A stretch of 36,998 nucleotides of DNA from Candidatus Bathyarchaeota archaeon (GTDB lineage: Archaea > Thermoproteota > Bathyarchaeia > Bathyarchaeales > DTEX01), in assembly GCA_018397055.1 (NCBI GenBank), contig JAGTQS010000004.1, forward strand, positions 1-36,998. The letters are read 5' to 3'. The notes below the pieces were generated by a model. It was not told the DNA's origin. It saw only the letters and a list, made by a program, of their open reading frames with translations, and did not search any database. A program made the translations under genes and the position numbers. The number at the start of each line of letters is the position of its first letter. Within the stretch, counting starts at the first letter, position 1. Positions 9,295-17,937 of the stretch are shown here, in pieces.

Positions 9295-10299
9295 TTAAAA
9301 GTTCTTAAGCGGATATCTTCCGTATTTTTGGCCAGTTTCTGAAAGGATGATGGCGTTAGTTGGCGGGACGCCTTTGTAGATGCAGTTGCTTGTGGTTAGA
9401 AAGAATCCGCCTCCTGGAGCTGCGTCTCTGATGCATTGTTTTGCCTCTTCAACGACTTGTAAGGGTGTCCCGTACGCCATCGTCGTCGCTGCGTCCACGT
9501 TTCCGCAAACTGCAATTTTGTCGCAGAAACGCTGTTTAACCTCTGCGAGTCTCATGCCTGCGCTTGGGTCCACGCTGTGTAATGCGTCTATTCCCGTTGC
9601 GACCAAATCGTTAATTATTGGCCAGATGTTGCCATCCGTATGCTTCACGAAGAAAACCCCTTTACTGTGCGCGGCATCAACCAGCTTCTTAAGGTAAGGG
9701 AAAATCAGGTCGCGGTAAACCCACAGTGGATAGAAAGGTCCTTCTTTCAGGCAATAGTCTGTACAGTCAAAAACAAGCTCGACGCCTGCGTCAGCCTGCT
9801 CCTTAATGTTTTCAACAGAAGCCTTAATCATGGCGTCCATTTGTCTTTTGAACTCAGCGGGTTTCGTGAAAACATACTGCACAGTGCTAGCCATGTTCTT
9901 GCCTTCAGGAATGCCGAGGGTTCCACCAGCTGACCCTGCAATCAAGTAATCCGGCGCAACCTTCTTGAGTAGCCTTATGGCCTTTATTTGGTCTGGGACA
10001 AACGTGACTCTGATGACGTCGTAGCCCATTTTCATGCAGGTTTCAGCCAAGACAAGCGTGTTGTATTCGGTGACGTCAAATCTTTGCTGCTGTTTGGTTA
10101 TGGGAGCTTCTTTGAGGAAGTCTTGGAAAACCTTTTTTGTCCAATCGTCCTGTTCTTGGCTAACGACAAATTTTTTGCCGATTACCGCCTCGGGATACTG
10201 GAACTCGAGCTCAAACATTGGCACGCGGTCAGGCTCCTCAAGTTCCAAAGCGCAAATCGCCCTTTCACGAGGTTGCATGTAACGGCCTCTCAAACACAA
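9295..10299 (-). CDS. Uroporphyrinogen decarboxylase (URO-D) family protein
   Basis: 334-aa ORF; TPRERA-like start MQPRERAICALELEEPDRVP, FVKHTDGNIWPIINDLVATGIDALHSVDP, CGNVDAATTMAYGTPLQVVEEAKQCIRDAAPGGGF. Confidence 0.85.
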   Translation of the reverse strand: MCLRGRYMQPRERAICALELEEPDRVPMFELEFQYPEAVIGKKFVVSQEQDDWTKKVFQDFLKEAPITKQQQRFDVTEYNTLVLAETCMKMGYDVIRVTFVPDQIKAIRLLKKVAPDYLIAGSAGGTLGIPEGKNMASTVQYVFTKPAEFKRQMDAMIKASVENIKEQADAGVELVFDCTDYCLKEGPFYPLWVYRDLIFPYLKKLVDAAHSKGVFFVKHTDGNIWPIINDLVATGIDALHSVDPSAGMRLAEVKQRFCDKIAVCGNVDAATTMAYGTPLQVVEEAKQCIRDAAPGGGFFLTTSNCIYKGVPPTNAIILSETGQKYGRYPLKNF

Positions 10300-10408
10300 T
10301 GTTCTAAATCGTCTTTCACTATTTATGACTGGATTTGAACAAGAAATAATATACTATTGTTAATATTAATAAGTGAATTCATTTTGTGATTGATGTGAGG
10401 TAACGGGT

Positions 10409-11449
10409 TTGAGGAGAAGAATGAAGTCTGCAGTTTTGCATAAGGCTGGAGACCTGAGAATTGAGGAGGTTGACGTTCCAAAAATTGGCCCTAACGACGT
10501 TCTCATAAAAATGAGGTGCGTCGGGATTTGCGGCTCAGACATCCATTATTACCTTGAGGGCAGAATTGGCTCATTCATTGTTGACAAGCCGTTAATTCTT
10601 GGGCATGAATGTTCAGGAGAGGTTGCGGAAGTCGGCAGAAACGTTACACGCGTCAAGGTTGGGCAGAGAATAATAATAGAGCCAGGTTTCACTTGCGGAA
10701 GATGCAGCTACTGCAGAAGTGGAAGATACAATCTTTGTAAGGACGTCCTGTTTTATGGAACCCCGCCTGTGCATGGGGCTTTCGCAGAGTACGCCTACGC
10801 GCCTGAGACGAACGTTTACCTGATGCCCGGCAACATGTCTCTCGAGGAAGGGGCGATGATTGAACCCTTAGCAGTTGGGATGATGGCTGCGAAACGTGGA
10901 AGGGTTTCAGTTAATGATTCAGTGGCAATCTTAGGCGCGGGACCAATTGGGCAGATGGCGCTTCAAGCAGTTAAGGCGTATGGAGTGATTGAAACATACG
11001 TAACCGACGTGGTCGATTATAGGCTGGAATACGCAAAAAAGGCAGGTGCAAAAGCCGTGGTAAACGCCGCAAAAGAAGACGTTGTTGGAAAAATATTGGA
11101 GCTAACAGACAACGAAGGCGTCGACGTCGTCATAGAAGCCTCAGGCGCAGTTTCCGCCGTTAAGCAGACGCTGGACATCGCAAAACGTGGAGGACGAATA
11201 GTGCAAGTAGGATGGCCAATGACTGAGGTCCCGTTTCCAATAGCCAAAATCATAGGAAACGAACTCGAGGTACTCGGCGTACACAGATACGCAAACGTTT
11301 ACCCAACAGCCATAAAAGCCGTATCAACAGGAAAAGTCGACGTCAAGCCCTTCATTACGCATCGCTTCCCATTCGAAAAAATAACAGAAGCCTTCGAAAC
11401 CCAAATCAAAAAAACAGGCAACCCAATGAAAATAATCGTCAAAATCTGA
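10409..11449 (+). CDS. Zinc-dependent MDR alcohol/polyol dehydrogenase (sorbitol/threonine dehydrogenase-like)
   Basis: 346-aa ORF; CVGICGSDIHYY, GHECSGEVAEVG, structural Zn cluster CGRCSYCRSGRYNLC, Rossmann GAGPIGQMALQ. Probable start at the internal Met (MKSAVLHKAG). Confidence 0.9.
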   Translation: MRRRMKSAVLHKAGDLRIEEVDVPKIGPNDVLIKMRCVGICGSDIHYYLEGRIGSFIVDKPLILGHECSGEVAEVGRNVTRVKVGQRIIIEPGFTCGRCSYCRSGRYNLCKDVLFYGTPPVHGAFAEYAYAPETNVYLMPGNMSLEEGAMIEPLAVGMMAAKRGRVSVNDSVAILGAGPIGQMALQAVKAYGVIETYVTDVVDYRLEYAKKAGAKAVVNAAKEDVVGKILELTDNEGVDVVIEASGAVSAVKQTLDIAKRGGRIVQVGWPMTEVPFPIAKIIGNELEVLGVHRYANVYPTAIKAVSTGKVDVKPFITHRFPFEKITEAFETQIKKTGNPMKIIVKI

Positions 11450-11633
11450 ATTCCTTCTAAGAAATAAGAAACTAAGATGTTGAAAAGGTCATATCTTAAG
11501 AATCCACTGCGTAAAGCAGCTGTCCAAAAAAGCACGTTCAAATAAAAAGCCAAGAGGGCTACGAGAATCCTCTCTTAATTTTAGCGGTAACTCCTCAAGA
11601 AGAGTCTTCCTATATGAGTGTAAGGCATAATGG

Positions 11634-11711
11634 TGGTGGACTGGGGGGGATTTGAACCCCCGACCTCCTGAGTGCAAGTCAGGCGTTCATGCCAAACTGA
11701 ACTACCAGCCC
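11634..11711 (-). tRNA. tRNA-Ala(TGC) with genomically encoded CCA (in fact CCACCA continuing to 11631)
   Basis: Folded by hand: acceptor GGGCTGG/CCAGTCC with G3-U70, D stem GTTC/GAAC, anticodon arm CCTGA-CTTGCAC-TCAGG, T arm GGGGG-TTCAAAT-CCCCC, A73 at 11637. Confidence 0.95.
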
Positions 11712-11826
11712 CTATTTGTTGTTTGCCTAGTTGAATATTGGGAAAAGAGGCTGTATTTTAGGTTTTATGATTTTTTGGTGAAAGTTTTAAATGTAACGTT
11801 GATTTTTTGGTTTTTGGCGATCCACA

Positions 11827-12882
11827 TTGTTAGCGAGGAAAATATTTTTCACAAAGCCGAAAACGGCGGAGATTGTTAGGTACAAATTGGACGAGACGTT
11901 GGGCGAACATGAGGTTCTTGTGCAAACGCTGTATTCGATTGTTAGCTCAGGAACTGAGGGGGCTAACTTCGCTAATCCCGATGTTGAAAAAATAGATGTG
12001 GACTCGTGGATGAGAAACCCTGGCTACGGAAGCGTGGGCAAGGTTCTTGCCGTCGGCGAAAAGGTCAAGGACTACAAGGTAGGCGACCTCGTTTTCAGCA
12101 CGAAAAACCATTGTTCGCACTTTAAAATCGACGAAAGATACGACCCCTCAAGGTACTCGCTTTTCATGATTAAGCTCCCCGACCAAATAGAGCCGATAAA
12201 AGCCGTCTTCGCCCGAATGGCGGATGTGGCGATGAGCGCGATCCGAATGGCAGACCTTGGACTCGGAGACACTGTTGTCGTCATTGGGCTTGGACTTGTC
12301 GGAAACTTCGCCGCCCAGCTGTTCCAGCTTGCCGGAGCAGATGTTATGGCAGCGGATTTAGTTGAATTCCGCCTTGAACGTGCAAAGCAGTGCGGTATAA
12401 AAAGGGTTGTTAACTCCCAAAACTGGGATGAGTTCAAAAAGGCCGTCATGAACTGGACTGAAGGCAAAGGAGCCCAAATCGTGGTTGAAGCCATAGGTTT
12501 CTCTCCAGTCATCGCCAAAGCTGTGGGTTTAGCCCGTTCCCACGGCGAGGTCATTTTACTCGGCAGCCCAAGAGGAGAGGCGGTGATGGACATAACCCCG
12601 ATGCTTTCCGACGTTCACCTTAGGCACGTCACAATTAAAGGCGGACTTGAGTGGCTTTGGTCGGTTCCCGATGGTCCATACTACCATCCAAGCCGGTTCT
12701 CGAAGATGGCTAACCTGAAGCAAATCTTTTCCTACCTGAAGTCGGGAGCCCTCGTCACTGAGCCGCTGCTGACCCACATTGTTCCCCCTGAAAAATGCCA
12801 AGAAGTCTACGAAGGTCTAGCTGGAGGCATAAAGGGAACTCTTAGAACCACGTACCTTGGCGTAGTCTACGATTGGACTTGA
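11827..12882 (+). CDS. MDR-superfamily zinc-binding dehydrogenase without the four-Cys structural zinc cluster
   Basis: 351-aa ORF; SIVSSGTEGANF, GYGSVGKVLAVGEKVKDYKVGDLV, Rossmann VVVIGLGLVGNFAAQLFQLAGA. Confidence 0.82.
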   Translation: MLARKIFFTKPKTAEIVRYKLDETLGEHEVLVQTLYSIVSSGTEGANFANPDVEKIDVDSWMRNPGYGSVGKVLAVGEKVKDYKVGDLVFSTKNHCSHFKIDERYDPSRYSLFMIKLPDQIEPIKAVFARMADVAMSAIRMADLGLGDTVVVIGLGLVGNFAAQLFQLAGADVMAADLVEFRLERAKQCGIKRVVNSQNWDEFKKAVMNWTEGKGAQIVVEAIGFSPVIAKAVGLARSHGEVILLGSPRGEAVMDITPMLSDVHLRHVTIKGGLEWLWSVPDGPYYHPSRFSKMANLKQIFSYLKSGALVTEPLLTHIVPPEKCQEVYEGLAGGIKGTLRTTYLGVVYDWT

Positions 12883-13005
12883 GCCCTAGTTCCTAAAAAA
12901 TGTCCTAAGCGGCTAGCAACCATACTTTTTTGTTTTTTCACCATCTTCTGAGAGCAAAGGATTAAGGAACCCTTTGACATACATGTTTTCGGAGAACGCT
13001 GAGCC

Positions 13006-13857
13006 TTGCAGTTGCCAGTCCAAGATGAGATTCTAGCCTGCCTTCAGTTCGTGTTTCCGGAAATAGAATGGAAACTTGACGAAATCGTAAGCTTCTACAA
13101 GGCCATAGGCATCATGAATCTTAGCGGAAGACCGTATGCGGAACGCGAGAAAAAACTTTTCGAAGTCGTGTTTTTCGCCGACCACGTTGTGAGATGCGTT
13201 GAAAACATTTCGCGAAGGCGGGACATTGTTCTTTTGGACTGTGGCTGTGGACGCTCATACCTTCCCTTCTTCGTTAACCTGGTTCTTAGGAAAAAGCGGA
13301 GAACCATAATCTATATCGGCGTAGACGCGGAGCCTGAGCTTGTAAAAAAGTCGTCTCAAACAGCTGATGCCTTAGGCTACACGAACATGGAGTTCCACCA
13401 AAGTAGCATAATCGCTTTTGAACCGGAAAAGAAGCCTAACATAGTTTGCGCGCTTCATGCATGCGACACAGCAACTGACGAGGCGATAGCAAAAGGAATT
13501 CGGCTGAAAGCAAGGTTCATCGTCGCCGCTTCATGCTGTCAACGCCAAATAGTCAGTCAAATAGGCAAAGCAGCGACGAAGGTTCCTGAGCTTAAACCGT
13601 TCGTTGAGACAAAAATAGCCAAAGAATATGTTGGAGTGGCCTTAACAGAGACCCTGAGGAAGCTAGCCCTAGAAAGCTGCGGATACAAGGTTGACATGTT
13701 CGAGTTCGTTCCAACAAGGTACACGCCTAAAAACATCATGCTCCGCGCTGAAAAGAAACAGGCGCAAAACCCTGAAAGCCTAAAGGCGTACAGTGCCCTA
13801 AGAGACTACTTCAACGTGAAACCCAAAATCCAAGACTTTCTGCCAGAATTGCTGTGA
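13006..13857 (+). CDS. SAM-dependent methyltransferase-like protein (Methyltransf_32-like)
   Basis: 283-aa ORF; motif I LLDCGCGRSYLPFF, ALHACDTATDEAIAKG and AASCCQRQ. Likely TTG start. Confidence 0.72.
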   Translation: MQLPVQDEILACLQFVFPEIEWKLDEIVSFYKAIGIMNLSGRPYAEREKKLFEVVFFADHVVRCVENISRRRDIVLLDCGCGRSYLPFFVNLVLRKKRRTIIYIGVDAEPELVKKSSQTADALGYTNMEFHQSSIIAFEPEKKPNIVCALHACDTATDEAIAKGIRLKARFIVAASCCQRQIVSQIGKAATKVPELKPFVETKIAKEYVGVALTETLRKLALESCGYKVDMFEFVPTRYTPKNIMLRAEKKQAQNPESLKAYSALRDYFNVKPKIQDFLPELL

Positions 13858-13877
13858 GCCAAAATCTGATTTTTGGA

Positions 13878-13983
13878 GGCCGCTGCTGGGATTTGAACCC
13901 AGCCTCCAGGCTCCACAGGCCTGTTCGCTACCAGGTTTCGCGGAAGGCTTGTGTGTAAGCTTTTCCTCTACGTTACAGCGGCC
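13878..13983 (-). tRNA. tRNA-His(GTG) containing a probable 32-nt intron (13936-13967) in the D loop
   Basis: Acceptor GCCGCTG/CAGCGGC with G-1 and C73, anticodon arm CAGGC-CTGTGGA-GCCTG, T arm CTGGG-TTCAAAT-CCCAG. Removing 13936-13967 gives the D arm ACGT-AGCCTGGTA-GCGA. Confidence 0.85.
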
Positions 13984-14063
13984 GCTTTTCTTTAGCTATG
14001 CAAGCCAATATTTTTGGATGTTAGCCTTTAATATTTATGTTTTGTATATAGGTTTGGCGGTTT

Positions 14064-14525
14064 GTGATGAGCGAATCTTCTGAGGCGGAAATTGAATCTC
14101 AGCTTAAAGGCAAGACTTTGCTTGTTTACTGGTTTCTTCTTAGGTCTCAGGAGAAGCCTGTTGGCGTCCGTGAGATTCAGAGGGAACTTGGTTTTTCAAG
14201 CCCAAGCATTGCTGCTCACCATCTGGATAAGCTTCATTCTTTAGGTTTGGTTGAAAAGACGATTCAGGGCGAATATTTTCTTTCGCGAGAGGTGAAGGTT
14301 GGCGTCTTAAGGTTTTTCACGCGGCTTGGAAGGTTCATGATTCCCCGTTATCTTTTTTATTCGGTTTGGTTTTCCACGATGTTTGTTGTTTACCTGGTTC
14401 TCTGTTTCTCCTTTTACGGGTATAGCGGCAGCATTCACAATGTTGTGGCAATAATCTTCGGAGTCATCGCGTGCGGAATACTGTGGTATGAAACAATAAG
14501 GCTGTGGAAGCAGAGGCCTGCTTAA
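14064..14525 (+). CDS. Winged-HTH protein with two C-terminal transmembrane helices
   Basis: 153-aa ORF; wHTH (GVREIQRELGFSSPSIAAHHLDKLHSLGLVEKT), then two hydrophobic spans (YLFYSVWFSTMFVVYLVLCFSFYGY; VVAIIFGVIACGILWYET). Confidence 0.75.
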   Translation: MMSESSEAEIESQLKGKTLLVYWFLLRSQEKPVGVREIQRELGFSSPSIAAHHLDKLHSLGLVEKTIQGEYFLSREVKVGVLRFFTRLGRFMIPRYLFYSVWFSTMFVVYLVLCFSFYGYSGSIHNVVAIIFGVIACGILWYETIRLWKQRPA

Positions 14526-14609
14526 TAACAAAAAATCCAGAGTACAAAAACACTTTTAGATGTTAAATCTATAAACTTGGCTATAATAATTGATTTGAGT
14601 GTGATTTAT

Positions 14610-15395
14610 ATGAAGTTGGCAGTACAGGAAAACCTTGTTCCAGGAAAAAATGTTCTTGAAAAACTGCGTAGAATCGAAAAATACGGTTACGAAGGCGTGG
14701 AAGTCTTCTATAACGTTTTGCCTCAAATACTCGACGAACTGAAAAAGGCTTTACCGTCTTCAAAGGTCAAGTTCTCAACCGTCTGCGGGACACCTAGCGG
14801 CCTTCTCGGCCCAGACCGAAGAACAAGGGAAAACGCTTTGGAAGGAATCAGAAGCCTACTTAGGTTATGCTCGGACCTAGGTGGCGTAGGCGTCATCTGC
14901 GTTCCAATCTTTGGCGGTCCACAAATCTCCGACCTGTATCCTTGGCAGCCTGATGTTAAGCAGCTTGAAAAGAACGTTGTTGTTGAGGAGTTCAAAATTC
15001 TGGGCAGAGACGCTGACGACCTCGGCGTCTACTTGCTTTTGGAGCCTCTGAACCGTTACGAGACTCACTTCGTTAACAGGCTTGAACATGCAGTTAAGAT
15101 CGTCGAGGAGGTCGGCGTAGAGCACGTTCAGATGATGGCTGACTTCTTCCACATGAGCATCGAAGAGCAGGACATAGCCTCCAGCATAGAGGCAGCTTCG
15201 AAACACATCTTCCACGTTCACCTTGCGGACAGCAACAGGCTGCTTCCAGGACATGGACACACAGAGTTCAAAAAGCCGCTTCAAACCCTCAAAAAGGTCG
15301 GATTCAAACACTACATGGCTTTAGAATGCGGGGTTCCAGGCGACCCAGATGAAACTTTGCCCCAATGCGTAAAATACCTAAAGAGTTTCATGTAA
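14610..15395 (+). CDS. Sugar phosphate isomerase/epimerase (xylose-isomerase-like TIM barrel)
   Basis: ORF track starts at 14577; ATG at 14610 (MKLAVQENLVPGKN) is more likely. Motifs: LLLEPLNRYETHFVNRLEHAVKIVEEVG, MADFFHMSIEEQD, HVHLADSNRLLPGHGHTEF. Confidence 0.85.
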   Translation: MKLAVQENLVPGKNVLEKLRRIEKYGYEGVEVFYNVLPQILDELKKALPSSKVKFSTVCGTPSGLLGPDRRTRENALEGIRSLLRLCSDLGGVGVICVPIFGGPQISDLYPWQPDVKQLEKNVVVEEFKILGRDADDLGVYLLLEPLNRYETHFVNRLEHAVKIVEEVGVEHVQMMADFFHMSIEEQDIASSIEAASKHIFHVHLADSNRLLPGHGHTEFKKPLQTLKKVGFKHYMALECGVPGDPDETLPQCVKYLKSFM

Positions 15396-15413
15396 ATCTG
15401 GAGGTGTGCAAAG

Positions 15414-16427
15414 TTGGCTGACAAGCTTCAACTGGGAATTGTTGGTTGCGGTGGAATTGGAGTAACGCATCTAAAGGGACTTGTTAAGAACCCGTTTGTG
15501 GAACTCACAGCCTTCTGCGACGCAAACATAAACCAAGCTAGAAACGTTGCCCAACAGTTCCGTCCAGAAGCAAGGGTTTTTGACAATGCTGAAACCATGA
15601 TAAACGAGATTAAGCTTGACGTTTTGTACCTGTGCATTCCACCCTTCGCCCACGGCGTAGAGCACACTGCGATTGACCGCGGAATCCCGTTCTTTGTCGA
15701 GAAACCTATTCACTTGGACCTTAACCAGGCGAAGCAGATTGCTTCGGAGATTGAAAGCAAAAAGGTTCTGACAAGCGTAGGCTACATGAACCGTTACCGA
15801 AAAGGCGTGCAGAGAGTCCGGGAAGTCCTCAAGGAGGATCCGCCTATTCTGTTGCTCGGAGGCTGGGTTGGGGGAACGCCGAGGTTTGATGCTTCTGCCC
15901 CCAGTTTTAGCTGGTGGGTTGACAAAGCAAAGAGCGGGGGACAATTTCACGAGCAGGTTACGCATACGGTTGACCTTGCACGTTACCTTTGCGGCGAAGT
16001 AGCTGAGGTTCACGCATACTCAGCTCGTGGACTTAACAAGGGAACTGCGCCTAACTATAACATTGAAGACGCAAGCGTCGTGGGTTTGAAATTCCGTAGC
16101 GGCGCAGTTGGGGCTTTGTGGGCTTCGTGTTCAAGCAATGCGGGAGAAGGTGGTGTAAGCCTAACCATATATGGTTTGAGGACGACGGCTTTGTTCACCA
16201 AGTGGGAGCACAACTTGAGGTTGCTACAGGTTGACAAGTGGCACGAGGAGATTCTAGGCGAACCCAACATCTTCGAAATTGAGGATTACGCTTTCATCGA
16301 AGCCGTACGTTCATGCGACGAGTCAAAAATCCTTTGTCCATATTCAGACGCGGTGAAGACGCTTGAAATTACTTTGGCGGCTAACACGTCTATGGAGACG
16401 GGCAAGCCGGTGAAAATCTCTGGCTAA
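15414..16427 (+). CDS. Gfo/Idh/MocA-family NAD(P)-dependent oxidoreductase
   Basis: 337-aa ORF; LGIVGCGGIGVTHLKGL, FFVEKPIHLDLNQAKQI, GGQFHEQVTHTVDLARYLCGE. Confidence 0.88.
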   Translation: MADKLQLGIVGCGGIGVTHLKGLVKNPFVELTAFCDANINQARNVAQQFRPEARVFDNAETMINEIKLDVLYLCIPPFAHGVEHTAIDRGIPFFVEKPIHLDLNQAKQIASEIESKKVLTSVGYMNRYRKGVQRVREVLKEDPPILLLGGWVGGTPRFDASAPSFSWWVDKAKSGGQFHEQVTHTVDLARYLCGEVAEVHAYSARGLNKGTAPNYNIEDASVVGLKFRSGAVGALWASCSSNAGEGGVSLTIYGLRTTALFTKWEHNLRLLQVDKWHEEILGEPNIFEIEDYAFIEAVRSCDESKILCPYSDAVKTLEITLAANTSMETGKPVKISG

Positions 16428-16504
16428 ACTTCTTTCGGCAAGATTGTTCCTATGTTAGGGAAGTAATTTAAGATTTAATGCATATTGTGGGTTAAGGTGG
16501 TTTC

Positions 16505-17605
16505 TTGGATAAGGTTCGGTTCGGCGTGGTTGGAGCGAAGGGAATTGGCAGGACACACATGGAAAGCATTGTTTCATGCGGTAACGCTGAGCTTGTCGCC
16601 GTAGCTGACATTAACGAGGCAGCTGGGAAAGAAGCAGCTTCGAAATACGGTGTTAAGTGGTTCATGGACTACGAGAAGATGCTTGAACAAAAGGACATCG
16701 ACGCAGTTTCCATCTGCACCCCGCACTTTCTTCACTGCAACATGGCTTTGAAGGCTCTTGAGTACAGCAAAAACGTTCTCGTTGAAAAGCCTATGGCAAT
16801 AACAGTAAGAGAAGCTGACAAGATGGTTGAGAAAGCTAAGACTACAGGCTTGAAACTTGGCGTGGTCTTCCAGTACAGAACTTTTCCAGTTAACCGAGAA
16901 ATCAAAAGGCTAATCGACGGGGGCGAAATTGGGAAAATCTACAGAGTCGTCATGGAAGCCTGCACTTTTAGAACTCAAGCTTACTATGAAAGCGATGCTT
17001 GGAGGGGAAAATGGAAAACCGAAGGAGGCGGCGCTCTCATAAACCAGACGATTCATAATATCGACCTGCTTCAGTGGCTTGTTGGGCCTCCATCTAAGCT
17101 TCAAGGGCAAATTGGCACAATGTACCACAATGTGGAAGTCGAGGACATAGCTTCCGCCACAATCAGGTTTGAGAACGGAGCCTTCGGAATCTTACAGGTA
17201 AGCATTGTTGACGCCCTAGACACATCAAGGCTTGAGATATGCGGCGAAAAAGGAAAAATCGAATCTAACGGCGAACACAAACGTGCAATCATGAGCAAAC
17301 CTCTTAAAGAATGCATCGCGGACAAGAAAGTCTGGGGCGGAAGACCTGAAAGCCAATGGCTGGAAATTAAGCCGAAAACAGAGGAAAAAGGCGGACACGC
17401 AACAGTCATTAAAGAATACTGCGACGCCATAATCGCTGGCAAGGAGCCTCCTGTTAACGGCGAGGAGGGACGGAAATCCATCGAAATCATTAACGCCATA
17501 ATTCTTTCTTCGTTTGAAGAAAAAACAGTTACCTTCCCCGTGGACAGAGACGCCTATGACAGGTTGATGCGGAGTCTGAGCGAAAAAGAGATGAGGCAAA
17601 AGTAG
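16505..17605 (+). CDS. Gfo/Idh/MocA-family NAD(P)-dependent oxidoreductase
   Basis: 366-aa ORF; FGVVGAKGIGRTHMESI, VLVEKPMAITVREADKM, GGGALINQTIHNIDLLQWLVG. Confidence 0.9.
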   Translation: MDKVRFGVVGAKGIGRTHMESIVSCGNAELVAVADINEAAGKEAASKYGVKWFMDYEKMLEQKDIDAVSICTPHFLHCNMALKALEYSKNVLVEKPMAITVREADKMVEKAKTTGLKLGVVFQYRTFPVNREIKRLIDGGEIGKIYRVVMEACTFRTQAYYESDAWRGKWKTEGGGALINQTIHNIDLLQWLVGPPSKLQGQIGTMYHNVEVEDIASATIRFENGAFGILQVSIVDALDTSRLEICGEKGKIESNGEHKRAIMSKPLKECIADKKVWGGRPESQWLEIKPKTEEKGGHATVIKEYCDAIIAGKEPPVNGEEGRKSIEIINAIILSSFEEKTVTFPVDRDAYDRLMRSLSEKEMRQK

Positions 17606-17643
17606 AGCAACACGACGTAAATTCGCCCTCGTTTTAAATTTTT

Positions 17644-17937
17644 GTGTTAATAAGACTTAATATGAACTCAGCTTTTACTGTTTTTATGCGATATGTGGCA
17701 AGGGTTGAAGTAGGTCTTAAACCTGGTCACTCTGACCCAGAAGGCGAGACCACGAGGGATTCTCTTGCTGAGATGAATTACGCAGTCGAGTCGGTTAAGG
17801 TTGGCAAGGTATATGAGCTCTTTGTTGAGGCTTCATCTCTTGAAGAGGCGGAAAAGATGGTTGACGAGATGTGCCGCAGGCTTCTTGCAAATCCTGTTAA
17901 AGACAACTACAAGGTCAGCATAGAGGAAAGCCGATGA
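17644..17937 (+). CDS. purS: Phosphoribosylformylglycinamidine synthase subunit PurS
   Basis: 97-aa ORF (true start may be internal); VEVGLKPGHSDPEGETTRDSLAEMNY and KVYELFVEASSLEEAEKMVDEMCRRLLANPV; ATGA overlap with purL. Confidence 0.9.
   Translation: MLIRLNMNSAFTVFMRYVARVEVGLKPGHSDPEGETTRDSLAEMNYAVESVKVGKVYELFVEASSLEEAEKMVDEMCRRLLANPVKDNYKVSIEESR

Noticed and set aside
10355-10372. AT-rich palindrome ttaatattaa between the divergent URO-D and MDR genes as a specific operator
   Set aside because: AT-rich short palindromes are expected by chance in archaeal promoters; no second supporting signal.
12072-12593. 173-aa minus-strand ORF
   Set aside because: Antisense shadow of the MDR dehydrogenase at 11827-12882; no domain-like motifs.
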